Source: Svornostia abyssi (GTDB taxonomy: Bacteria > Actinomycetota > Thermoleophilia > Solirubrobacterales > Solirubrobacteraceae). From it: a stretch of DNA of 64,000 nt. This document shows, piece by piece, positions 28,691 through 36,466 of this stretch. Position numbers and translations under genes: made by a program. The stretch spans positions 4,464,001-4,528,000 of the forward strand of contig CP088295.1 in NCBI GenBank assembly GCA_024666565.1, read 5' to 3'. The first letter of the stretch is position 1, and every line of letters starts with the position of its first letter. The notes below the pieces were generated by a model that saw only the letters and a list, made by a program, of their open reading frames with translations, was not told the DNA's origin and searched no databases.

Positions 28691-29146
28691 TCAGCGGCGC
28701 AGTTCGGCGCGCAGCGCGTCGAGCGACACCGCGAAGGCCTCGAGCTTCGGCGCCAGCTCGCCAGCCAGCAGGGCGCGCTCGGCCTCCCCGGTCTCCGTCA
28801 GCCGGTAGAACCGCCGTGACCGCCGCTCCGGGTGCTCCCACTCCCCCGCGATGAGCCCCTTGGCCTCCAGCGAGCGCAGCAGCGGGTACATCGTGTTGGG
28901 GTTCACCGCGAGCAGCCCGCCGGACAGCTCCCCGATGCGCTCCATGAGCTGGTTGCCGTAGGACGGCCCGTCGCGGAGCAGGTGCAGGACGAGCAGCGGC
29001 AGCAGGCCCGCCTTGCGCAGCGCGCCGGAGAGCATGTCGGCGGACCCGGCCCCGCCCGCCCCTGGCGCGCCCGCGGCCGCGCGGGCGTCCTCCAGCGAGG
29101 CGACATCGGCGACGGCGCGGTCTGTGTCGGGACGAGGTGACACCAC
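28691..29146 (-). CDS. PadR family transcriptional regulator
   Basis: About 151 residues. The PadR winged helix starts near residue 38: SGALRKAGLLPLLVLHLLRDGPSYGNQLMERIGELSGGLLAVNPNTMYPLLRSLEAKGLIAGEWEHPERRSRRFYRLTETGEAERA, followed by the dimerisation helix. The N-terminal tail is Ala/Gly-rich and probably disordered. Start is uncertain: GTGs at 29146 and 29143 and the ATG at 29035 are all possible. Divergent from a thioesterase gene with an inverted repeat between them. Confidence 0.88.
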   Translation of the reverse strand: MVSPRPDTDRAVADVASLEDARAAAGAPGAGGAGSADMLSGALRKAGLLPLLVLHLLRDGPSYGNQLMERIGELSGGLLAVNPNTMYPLLRSLEAKGLIAGEWEHPERRSRRFYRLTETGEAERALLAGELAPKLEAFAVSLDALRAELRR

Positions 29147-29179
29147 GTCGAGTATGGCGCGAACGCCGTCGATCCAGTA

Positions 29180-29196
29180 CGTTGCTTCAAACAACG
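29180..29196. promoter_or_regulatory. Candidate PadR operator
   Basis: CGTTGCTTCAAACAACG contains inverted CGTTG/CAACG arms with a 7-base centre, in the gap between the divergent PadR gene and the hotdog thioesterase gene (ATG 29212). Arm length is short, so chance cannot be excluded. Confidence 0.4.
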
Positions 29197-29211
29197 CACA
29201 CGAAGGACACT

Positions 29212-29706
29212 ATGACACCCGAAACCGCCACCCGTGAGCGCACGATCACCTGGGACGACCCCAAGCCGCTCCTCGCTGAAGCCGCCACGCTCAGCGGCCT
29301 CGAGTACATGCAGCGCTTGGCCGCGGGCGAGATCCCACCACCGCCGATCGCGAAGCTCATGGGCTTCGAGCTGCCAGAGATCGCGGAGGGCAACGTCTCG
29401 ATCTCGTGCGTGCCGCAGGAGTGGCACTACAACCCGATCGGGATGGTGCACGGCGGCCTGGCGGCGACCATGCTCGACACCGTCCTCGGCATCTCGATCC
29501 ACACGACGCTTGCTGCCGGCGAGGCGTACACGACCGTCGACCTGCACGTGCAGTACCTCCGTGCGATGTCCGTCGACACTGGCCGCGTGAAGGCGACCGG
29601 CAAGGTGGTCCACCGGGGCAGGAGGATCGCAACCGCCGAGGGCCGCCTCACCGACGCCGACGGCAAGCTCATCGCCACCGGCATCACCACCTGCATGATC
29701 CTCTAG
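29212..29706 (+). CDS. PaaI-type hotdog thioesterase
   Basis: 164 residues. The hotdog core includes PPIAKLMGFELPEIAEGNVSISCVPQEWHYNPIGMVHGGLAATMLDTVLG, with the HGG turn and catalytic Asp of PaaI/4HBT enzymes, then YTTVDLHVQYLRAMSVDTGRVKATGKVVHRGRRIATAEGRL. Likely hydrolyses an aryl- or acyl-CoA; substrate not defined. Ribosome binding site GAAGGA 5 bases before the ATG at 29212. Probably controlled by the divergent PadR protein. Ends at a strong terminator shared with a convergent acyl-CoA dehydrogenase. Confidence 0.9.
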   Translation: MTPETATRERTITWDDPKPLLAEAATLSGLEYMQRLAAGEIPPPPIAKLMGFELPEIAEGNVSISCVPQEWHYNPIGMVHGGLAATMLDTVLGISIHTTLAAGEAYTTVDLHVQYLRAMSVDTGRVKATGKVVHRGRRIATAEGRLTDADGKLIATGITTCMIL

Positions 29707-29712
29707 GAACGA

Positions 29713-29740
29713 CGAAGGCCGCCCCGGAGGGCGGCCTTCG
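29713..29740. terminator. Bidirectional terminator
   Basis: CGAAGGCCGCCC (29713-29724) and GGGCGGCCTTCG (29729-29740) make a perfect 12-bp stem with a CGGA tetraloop, between the convergent thioesterase and acyl-CoA dehydrogenase genes. Confidence 0.8.
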
Positions 29741-29766
29741 CACATCCAGCGAGGATGGACGGCGAC

Positions 29767-30933
29767 CTACGCGGCGGCGGGAGCCTCCGCGCGGCGCGGC
29801 AGCAGCGTCTCGCGGGCGATGACGAGGCGCTGGATCTGCGACGTGCCCTCGTAGAGCTGCATGATCTTCGCGTCACGCATGAGCTTCTCGACGGGGTACT
29901 CCTTGATGAAGCCGTAGCCGCCGTAGACCTGCACGGCGTCCGTGGCGACCTCCATCGCGGAGTCCGACGCGAAGCGCTTGGCGTGCGAGGACTCGATGGT
30001 GTTGCGCTTGCCCTGGTCGAGCAGCACGGCCGAGTTCCACGTGGCCAGGCGCGACAGGTGCACCTTGGTCGCCATGTCGGCGATCATGAACTGGATCGCC
30101 TGGTGCATCGCGATCGGGACGCCGAACTGCACGCGCTCCTTGGAGTACTCGGTCGCGTACTCGAACGCGGCCTGCGCGATGCCGGTGGCCATCGCCGCCA
30201 CGCCGGGGCGCGTGCGGTCGAGGGTCATCATGGCGAGCTTGAAGCCCTTGTTCTCCTCACCGATGAGGTACTTGGCGTCCACCTCGGTGTCGTTGAACGT
30301 CACGGTCGCCGTGTTCGACGCCCGCTGGCCCATCTTGTCCTCCTTCTTGTCGATGACGACCGTGTCGTCACGACGCACGAGGAAGCAGGACATGCCGCGA
30401 TGGCCGGCGTCCGGGTCGGTCTTGGCGTAGACCGTGTACCAGTCGGCGTACGTGCCGTTGGTGATGAAGCACTTCTGGCCGTTGAGGACGTACTTGTCGC
30501 CCTTCTTCTCGGCGCGCGTGCGCATCGAGGAGACGTCCGAGCCGGCACCCGGCTCGGTCAGGCAGAACGAGGCCAGCTTCGGCTCGGCGACGAGCTCACC
30601 GAAGAACTCGTCCTGCACCTCGTCCGAACCGCCGAGGGCGATCGGGGCCGACGCGAGACCGTTCGCGCCCAGCGACGTCGTGATGCCGGAGCAGCCCCAG
30701 GCGAGCTCCTCTTCGATGAGGCACCCGTCGAGGTAGCCGAGGCCCGGACCACCGAAGCGCTCAGGCGCGTGGGTGTTCATCAGCCCGACCTCGTGGGCCT
30801 TGTTGATGATGTCCTGCGGCCAGCCGCCGTCCTTGTCGAGCTCCCACGCGACCGGCCGAATCTCCTTCTCGGCGAAGTCGTGGGCAAGCTCGCGCAGCGC
30901 AATCTGTTCGTCGGTCAGTGTGAAGTCGACCAT
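29767..30933 (-). CDS. Acyl-CoA dehydrogenase
   Basis: FAD-dependent first step of beta-oxidation. 388 residues: MVDFTLTDEQIALRELAHDFAEKEIRPVA, SLGANGLASAPIALGG, FCLTEPGAGSDVSSMRTRAEKKGDKYVLNGQKCFITNG, DKMGQRASNTATVTFNDTEV, RVQFGVPIAMHQAIQFMIADMA, and the C-terminal YGGYGFIKEYPVEKLMRDAKIMQLYEGTSQIQRLVIAR carrying the catalytic base Glu (YEGTS). Short- or medium-chain type by general layout. Start at ATG 30931-30933. A perfect palindrome lies 72 bases upstream. Confidence 0.96.
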   Translation of the reverse strand: MVDFTLTDEQIALRELAHDFAEKEIRPVAWELDKDGGWPQDIINKAHEVGLMNTHAPERFGGPGLGYLDGCLIEEELAWGCSGITTSLGANGLASAPIALGGSDEVQDEFFGELVAEPKLASFCLTEPGAGSDVSSMRTRAEKKGDKYVLNGQKCFITNGTYADWYTVYAKTDPDAGHRGMSCFLVRRDDTVVIDKKEDKMGQRASNTATVTFNDTEVDAKYLIGEENKGFKLAMMTLDRTRPGVAAMATGIAQAAFEYATEYSKERVQFGVPIAMHQAIQFMIADMATKVHLSRLATWNSAVLLDQGKRNTIESSHAKRFASDSAMEVATDAVQVYGGYGFIKEYPVEKLMRDAKIMQLYEGTSQIQRLVIARETLLPRRAEAPAAA

Positions 30934-31004
30934 CTGCCGTTTTCTCCTAGGCGGGGGTTCACGGACGCGTGCGGGCGGCCGCGGCGGCGGGGATGCGTCC
31001 CTGA

Positions 31005-31024
31005 AGTTGACTCGCCAGTCAACT
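31005..31024. promoter_or_regulatory. Perfect palindrome upstream of acyl-CoA dehydrogenase
   Basis: AGTTGACTCGCCAGTCAACT is a perfect 8+4+8 inverted repeat in the 160-base divergent region between the acyl-CoA dehydrogenase and the gene at 31094. The form fits a TetR-family operator, as used by fatty-acid repressors. The cognate regulator is not in sight. Confidence 0.6.
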
Positions 31025-31093
31025 CGCCCGGCGACAACAGGGTAGCGAAGCTGACCGGTCCGAACCAGCGCGTGTGCGTGACACGATGCACAC

Positions 31094-31519
31094 GTGGCCC
31101 CCGGGTTCGACATCGTCGTGGTCGCCGTCGTGTTGCTGGCCGTCATCGTCGGTGTGCTGATCGCGGCGAACTCCACCGGGGTCTACGACCGGATCGGGCG
31201 AGGAGCCCTGGACCTCGACTCCGAGAACCCGGCCTCGGCCGCCGCCCCGTCAGCCGCGCTGCGCGACGAGGAGATCCGTCAGATGGTCGAGGCGCGCAAC
31301 CTCCGCCGGGCAGCCCGCGGGGAGGCCCCGCTCGAGGTCGAGGACGAAGTCCGCCGGCTTGCGCACAGCGGAGCGGCGCCGCAGGCCGACGCGGGCCTGC
31401 GTGCCGAGATCCGTCAGCTTGTCGAGGCGCGCAACGTCCGCAGAACGGCGCGCGGGCAGGAACCGCTGGACGTCGAGGCCGAGACGGAGCGACGGCTGCG
31501 TGAGCTAGGCGGCGGCTGA
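31094..31519 (+). CDS. Membrane-anchored protein with an internal repeat
   Basis: 141 residues from GTG 31094. One N-terminal membrane helix (FDIVVVAVVLLAVIVGVLIAA). The cytoplasmic part then has two copies of a helical motif: EEIRQMVEARNLRRAARGEAPLEVEDEVRRL at about 58-90 and AEIRQLVEARNVRRTARGQEPLDVEAETERRL at about 104-136. About two thirds of positions match between copies. The unit resembles short C-terminal SHOCT-like oligomerisation helices but is not identical to any family I know. Confidence 0.65.
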   Translation: MAPGFDIVVVAVVLLAVIVGVLIAANSTGVYDRIGRGALDLDSENPASAAAPSAALRDEEIRQMVEARNLRRAARGEAPLEVEDEVRRLAHSGAAPQADAGLRAEIRQLVEARNVRRTARGQEPLDVEAETERRLRELGGG

Positions 31520-31978
31520 GCCGCCGGCGGAGGGCGCCGGGGCGGGGGCCGACGCCGGGGCAGCCTCGGGAGCCTTGGCCCCGACACGGACCGCCCGGTC
31601 CTCATACACGTGGTAGGTGTGACCGCCGCGCTGCACGATCTCGAAGGTCTGCCCGTTGCGGGTGTTGCCGGACGTGTTGACGTACCGGCCGTCGTGGCTG
31701 CCGCCTTCGACCCGGGCGTACCGGTGGCCGAGGACGTCGTAGGCCGCGGCGCCGCCGGCCAGGCCCAGTTCCTTGGCGCGTGCCAGCGCTTGCGCCGACG
31801 GCGCGCCGGCCGTGGGCGTGGGTGTGGAGGCCGCGCCCTTCGCCACCTTCAGCGCGTCGCCGAAGGCGTCGCCGCCGGCGGCGGGGCGCGTCCGGGACGC
31901 TGCCGTGGTGGTCGTAGCGGCGGTGGTGTCCGCGGGAGCGGTCGCGCCGCCCACCGCGCTGACGGAATCAGGAGCCAT
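31505..31978 (-). CDS. Ala/Pro/Thr-rich protein, unknown function
   Basis: 157 residues starting at ATG 31976-31978. Low-complexity N-terminal (TTAATTTTAASRTRPAAG) and C-terminal (EAAPASAPAPAPSAGG) segments flank a small compact region (ELGLAGGAAAYDVLGHRYARVEGGSHDGRYVNTSGNTRNGQTFEIVQRGGHTYHVYEDRAVRV) with beta character. No signal peptide. Convergent with, and overlapping by 15 bases, the gene at 31094. Coding support is moderate. Confidence 0.45.
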   Translation of the reverse strand: MAPDSVSAVGGATAPADTTAATTTTAASRTRPAAGGDAFGDALKVAKGAASTPTPTAGAPSAQALARAKELGLAGGAAAYDVLGHRYARVEGGSHDGRYVNTSGNTRNGQTFEIVQRGGHTYHVYEDRAVRVGAKAPEAAPASAPAPAPSAGGSAAA

Positions 31979-32069
31979 CGTCCCGAGCCATCGGACGCCG
32001 CGCCCGGAACTTGAGGGCAGGTCGGGTACCTGTCCACGGCTGCCTCCCCGGAGCGTATGGTTCGCTGCC

Positions 32070-34286
32070 GTGAGCGAACACGTCGGGCGCTCGTCGGCGG
32101 CCGGGCCCGTCCAGCGTGAGCGTTGGGAGTTTCGCGCTGCGGTTCTCGTGCTGTTCGTGCTCGCGTACGTCGGTGGGGCCGCCTGGGGCATCGAGCTCGC
32201 CGAGCGCAGCGGCATCTCCCCGTGGTACCCGCCCGCCGGTCTGAGCCTCGCGCTCGTCATCCTCCTCGGCCCTCGCTGGGCCCCGGCGATCGTCGTGGCC
32301 GACCTCGCCCAGTGGGCGCTCGTCGGCGGGCGCGGCACCTTCCTCGTCGCGACGGCGTTCGCCGTGTCCCAGGCGCTGATCTTCGCCGGCGCCGGGGCGG
32401 TGCTCCGGCGCAGTCTGCGTGCCGAGCCGCCGCTCACGCGCCTCGGGGACCTCGCGATGTTCGGCGCGGTCGGGGTGGTCGCGGCACCGCTCCTCGCGGC
32501 GCTCTCCGTCATGGGGATCGACCTCCTCGCCAACGACCTCCCGCCGGAGGACTTCTTCGAGCAGGTCCGGATCTTCTTCATCGGCGACGCCGTCGCGATC
32601 GTCGCGCTGACCCCCGCGCTGCTGACGTTCGGCGCGTGGGTCCAGGGCGTGTCGCTGCGAGCCGCGAGCCCGCGCGCCGAGGGCATCACCGCCGAGGACG
32701 CCCTCATGGCGGTCGCCGTCGTGATCCTGCCGCCCGCCCTCCTCTTCGCCTTCGACGACCGGCTCATCTTCGTCAGCCTGCTGCCGCTCGCGTGGATCGC
32801 GCTGCGACGCGGCCTCCCTGCCGCGAGCGTGGGGATCTCGGTGTGGGCCACGGTCACCGTCCTGGGCTACGACCTCTTCGATCCGGAGGTCGCGCTCGTG
32901 GAGGTGCAGAGCTTCCTGCTGTCCGGCGGGGCGCTCGCGCTGGCCAGCGGCGCCGTCGTCTCCGAGCGTGAGCGAGGACGCGCCCGGCTCGCGTACCTCG
33001 CGTTGCACGACGACATCACCGGCCTGCCGAACCGTCACCGGCTGATGGAGGCGCTCACCGACGCCCTCGCACGAGAGGAGCGCCGCAGCGTGGCGATTCT
33101 CGTGGTGCAGTTGCGCGGACTGCGGCAGATCCTCGCCGGGGTCGGCCGCGAGGCGCTCGACGAGCTGCTCGCCGCCATCGCCGACAAGCTTCGGTCCATC
33201 ACCGGACCCGACGCCACGCTCGCGCGGCTGAGCCCCGCGCGGTTCGTCGTCATGCTCGACGGGCCCGGGGCCGACCGGGCCGAGGCCATCGCCGACCGCA
33301 TCCTCGCCGAGCTCGCGTCGCCGATGGAGCTCGACGGGCGCGAGCTCGCCCTGGACGCGAGCATCGGCGTCGCCTACGGCGCACGGGACGCAGGACCCGA
33401 CGCCGTGCTCGCCCGAGCCGACGCCGCGACGGCACGCGCCGCGAGGCAGACCGGCTCGCGCCGGGTGCTGTTCGACGCGACGCTCGAGGCGGAGGCCCGC
33501 GACCGTCGCGACCTCGAGCGCCGCCTGCGCGACGCGATCGACGCCGAGACGCTGCACCTCGCCTTCCAGCCCGTCGTGGAACTCGAGAGCGGCCGCGTCG
33601 TCGACGCCGAGGCGCTCGCCCGCTGGACGCCGCCGGGTGGCGACCCGATCCCGCCGAACGTCTTCATCCCGATCGCCGAGGACACGGGTCTGATCCTGCG
33701 ACTCGGGCGCTGGGTCCTGCAGGCGGCGTGCCGGCACGCCGTCACCTGGCCCGACGCCGGGGGCCTGCCCATCGGCGTGTCCGTGAACGTCTCACCCATG
33801 CAACTGCAGGACGCCGGCTTCGTCGACGACGTCCGCGCCGCCCTGGGCGCGGCGGGACTGCCGGCGTCCCGCCTGCGCATCGAGGTCACGGAGAGCATCC
33901 TGCTCGACGACCTCGAGACCGCGATCGCCCGGCTCGCCGAACTCCGCGAGCTCGGCGTCACCGCGATGCTCGACGACTTCGGCACCGGGTACAGCAGCCT
34001 CAGCTGGGTCCAGCGGCTCCCGGTCACCAGCCTGAAGGTCGACCGCTCATTCGTCGCGGGCCTCGCCGACGGCGCGGTGGACCACGCGATCGTGACGGCC
34101 ACCATCGGGCTCGCCCGCGCCCTGCACCTCGGCACGGTCGCCGAGGGGGTGGAGACCGAGCGCCAGCGCGAGATCCTGCGCCAGCTCGGCTGTGGCCGCA
34201 TGCAGGGGTTCCTGATCGCCGAGCCGATGCCCGGCGACCTGTTCCTCACGTGGCTGGAGGGGCGCTCGCGCCGCCGGTCGGCGTGA
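32070..34286 (+). CDS. MASE1 - degenerate GGDEF - EAL cyclic-di-GMP phosphodiesterase
   Basis: 738 residues from GTG 32070. About 15-295 is a multi-helix MASE1-like membrane sensor (GISPWYPPAGLSLALVILLGPRWAPAIVVADLAQW). The GGDEF-like domain (310-465; DDITGLPNRHRLMEAL) lacks the signature, which reads SPARF, so it is not a cyclase. The EAL domain (480-730) keeps EAL, NVSPMQLQD, EVTES, DDFGTGYSSL, KVDRSF, AEGVE and QGF, so it should hydrolyse c-di-GMP. Abuts the convergent terC gene with no gap. Confidence 0.93.
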   Translation: MSEHVGRSSAAGPVQRERWEFRAAVLVLFVLAYVGGAAWGIELAERSGISPWYPPAGLSLALVILLGPRWAPAIVVADLAQWALVGGRGTFLVATAFAVSQALIFAGAGAVLRRSLRAEPPLTRLGDLAMFGAVGVVAAPLLAALSVMGIDLLANDLPPEDFFEQVRIFFIGDAVAIVALTPALLTFGAWVQGVSLRAASPRAEGITAEDALMAVAVVILPPALLFAFDDRLIFVSLLPLAWIALRRGLPAASVGISVWATVTVLGYDLFDPEVALVEVQSFLLSGGALALASGAVVSERERGRARLAYLALHDDITGLPNRHRLMEALTDALAREERRSVAILVVQLRGLRQILAGVGREALDELLAAIADKLRSITGPDATLARLSPARFVVMLDGPGADRAEAIADRILAELASPMELDGRELALDASIGVAYGARDAGPDAVLARADAATARAARQTGSRRVLFDATLEAEARDRRDLERRLRDAIDAETLHLAFQPVVELESGRVVDAEALARWTPPGGDPIPPNVFIPIAEDTGLILRLGRWVLQAACRHAVTWPDAGGLPIGVSVNVSPMQLQDAGFVDDVRAALGAAGLPASRLRIEVTESILLDDLETAIARLAELRELGVTAMLDDFGTGYSSLSWVQRLPVTSLKVDRSFVAGLADGAVDHAIVTATIGLARALHLGTVAEGVETERQREILRQLGCGRMQGFLIAEPMPGDLFLTWLEGRSRRRSA

Positions 34287-35261
34287 TCAGAGGCTGTGGT
34301 CGGGCGCCGGCGCCGGTGGGTGTGGAGCGTGTCCCCCGCCCTGCCCGCCGTCGCGCTTGTCGGCGATCACCGACGCGATCATGCCGATCGCGAACGCGCC
34401 GAGCACGATGAGGAGGCTCTGCACCGGCCCGAGCTTGATGACGTGCGCGTGCTCGAGGATGAGCTTGACGCCGACGAGACCCAGCACGATCGCGATCGTC
34501 TGGTCGAGGTAGCGGAACCGGCGGATCAGGCCCTCGACGAGGACGAACAGCGCGCGCAGGCCCAGGAGGGCGAACACGTTGCCCATCCAGATCATGAGCT
34601 CGTCCTGGGTGATCGCGAACGCGGCGGGGATCGAGTCGATGGCGAACGCGATGTCCGCCGCCACGATCGCGGCGAGGCAGACGAACAGGGGCGTCGCCCA
34701 CCGCTTGCCTTCCTGGCGGACGAACCAGTGCTGCCCGCGGAAGTCGTCGGTGACGGGGAACAGCTTGCGCACGGCCCGGACCATGAGGTTCTTGTCCGGA
34801 TCCACCGACTCGTCGACGCCCTTGAGGATCCGGTAGGCCAGCAGGATGAGCAGCGCGCCGAGGACGTACAGGATGTCGCCGAACTGCTCGATGAGCGCGA
34901 CGCCACCGAGGATCGCCAGGCCGCGCAGGACGAGCGCCGCGATGATGCCCCAGAACAGGAGCCCGGCCCGATACTCCTGCGGCACGCCGAAGTAGGCGAA
35001 CAGCAGGAGGAAGACGAACAGGTTGTCGAGCGAGAGCGAACGCTCGATGAAGTAGACCGTGGTGTAGTTGACCGCCTGCTCGGGGCTGCCCACCACGTAG
35101 ACGACGACGCCTGCCAGCAGGCTGAGCACGAGCCAGCCGATCGACCAGATGACGCCCTCGCGGAACGACGGTTCGCGCCCGCGGGCGAAGAACTTCAGGT
35201 CGACGAGCAGCAGCCCTACGAGGACCACCGCCAGCACGCCGAAGGCGGCGATCTCACTCAT
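34287..35261 (-). CDS. TerC/Alx family integral membrane protein
   Basis: 324 residues, about nine membrane helices. TerC signatures: YFIERSLSLDNLFVFLLLFAYFGVP in the first half and VAADIAFAIDSIPAAFAITQDELMIWMGNVFALLGLRALF in the second, each with the acidic SLDN/AIDS metal-binding motif. Alx/TerC proteins are linked to manganese or other metal export and envelope stress. The C-terminal tail is His/Pro/Gly-rich (GGGHAPHPPAPAPDH). Confidence 0.93.
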   Translation of the reverse strand: MSEIAAFGVLAVVLVGLLLVDLKFFARGREPSFREGVIWSIGWLVLSLLAGVVVYVVGSPEQAVNYTTVYFIERSLSLDNLFVFLLLFAYFGVPQEYRAGLLFWGIIAALVLRGLAILGGVALIEQFGDILYVLGALLILLAYRILKGVDESVDPDKNLMVRAVRKLFPVTDDFRGQHWFVRQEGKRWATPLFVCLAAIVAADIAFAIDSIPAAFAITQDELMIWMGNVFALLGLRALFVLVEGLIRRFRYLDQTIAIVLGLVGVKLILEHAHVIKLGPVQSLLIVLGAFAIGMIASVIADKRDGGQGGGHAPHPPAPAPDHSL

Positions 35262-35293
35262 TGCGCGGGAAGGTTAGGGCACGGACGGGCCGA

Positions 35294-36382
35294 CTACGGC
35301 TGCGTCAGCAGCTTGGAGCACTCGCTGACCTTCGCCGAGTCCTCCCCTGCCTGCTCGAGGCAGTCGAGATACGCCTGGCTCGGCGACGCCGTCGTCGACG
35401 TGCCCTCCTGCGGCGTCGTCGAGGTCTGCCCCCCGCCGGCGCCCCCGAGGTTCACGCCGAGCGCCTGCAGCGCCGCGTTGAGCTCGGAGACCGGCCGCGC
35501 GTTGCTCGGCTCCTCGATCGTCTGCGGCTTGTTCAGGTCGGAGATCGCGTACTCGAGGTCGACCTTCCCGCCCGCGAGCCCGGCCTTCTTCTGCTCGTTC
35601 TCGGGCACGGCGATGTCGAGGGCGAGCACGAGCTTGCGCAGCGTCTTGTCCTCCTTGCCGGTCCAGATGTCGACCTGCACGGACTTCAGGGCCTCGGCGG
35701 CACGCGCGCGCTCGGCGGCCGTGAGCTCGTCCGGCACCCGGTCGCCGCCCACCCCGAGATTCCCGGCGCTCTTGATGAGGCGGTTGACGTCCTCGAGCAG
35801 GCGCGGCACGTCGACGTCGGCCGTGAGGTGGATGGTCTCGGTGCCGCCGACCTCCTCGGTGCCGACTTCCTTGGGGTCCTGCAGCCAGCGGCGGGGGTCG
35901 ACGCCGAGTGCCTTCAGCGAGGGGCCGCTCTCGCGCTCCTCGCCGTCCTCCTTGGCCGCCTTGACGTAGCCGTCCTTGAACTCCTGGTAGGTCTCGTCGC
36001 CCACGGCGTACGCCTGGTCGGCGAATCGCAGGTACGCAGCGTCGCCGGTCGAGACCGCACCTGCCTGGAACTGCTGGCCGCCGCCATCGAGGTTCAGGCT
36101 GAAGTCGAACTGCGGGACCTTGCCGGCGCCCTGATTCTCGAACGGGCCGCTGAGGGCGATCGCGATCGGGGCGTCGAGGTTCTGGCCCGCGCCGTCGAGA
36201 TCGAGCTTGAGGCTGAGATCGAGCTTGCCGGATTCGACGGCCGTGCTCGTACCATCGAACGTCTCCTCCAGCACGGCGTTGACGTCCTCGCCGCTGCTGT
36301 CATCCCCGCCGCAGGCGCCGAGGAGCGCCGCGGGCACGAGCAGGACGAGCAGGAGCGAGAGCAGGTGCAGAGCGCGAGACAC
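35294..36382 (-). CDS. Lipoprotein, LppX/LprG-like
   Basis: 362 residues. Lipoprotein signal peptide with lipobox LLGAC (Cys24) followed by a GGDDSSG linker. The body has repeated antiparallel-strand pattern (LDLSLKLDLDGAGQNLDAPIAIALSGPFENQGAGKVPQFDFSLNLDG ... VSTGDAAYLRFADQAYAV), as in bacterial lipid-carrier lipoproteins. The C-terminal Ser/Thr-rich part has two cysteines (LDCLEQ, SECSKL). Exported and membrane-anchored. The family link is from pattern only. Downstream of terC on the same strand. Confidence 0.7.
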   Translation of the reverse strand: MSRALHLLSLLLVLLVPAALLGACGGDDSSGEDVNAVLEETFDGTSTAVESGKLDLSLKLDLDGAGQNLDAPIAIALSGPFENQGAGKVPQFDFSLNLDGGGQQFQAGAVSTGDAAYLRFADQAYAVGDETYQEFKDGYVKAAKEDGEERESGPSLKALGVDPRRWLQDPKEVGTEEVGGTETIHLTADVDVPRLLEDVNRLIKSAGNLGVGGDRVPDELTAAERARAAEALKSVQVDIWTGKEDKTLRKLVLALDIAVPENEQKKAGLAGGKVDLEYAISDLNKPQTIEEPSNARPVSELNAALQALGVNLGGAGGGQTSTTPQEGTSTTASPSQAYLDCLEQAGEDSAKVSECSKLLTQP

Positions 36383-36466
36383 GGAGACTCCGAAGGTCAG
36401 CAGGCGAGGGGCCGCCGCGGGCGCGGCGACGGTGCTCCCCGCCCGTGGTTGGCGAACGGTAGCACC

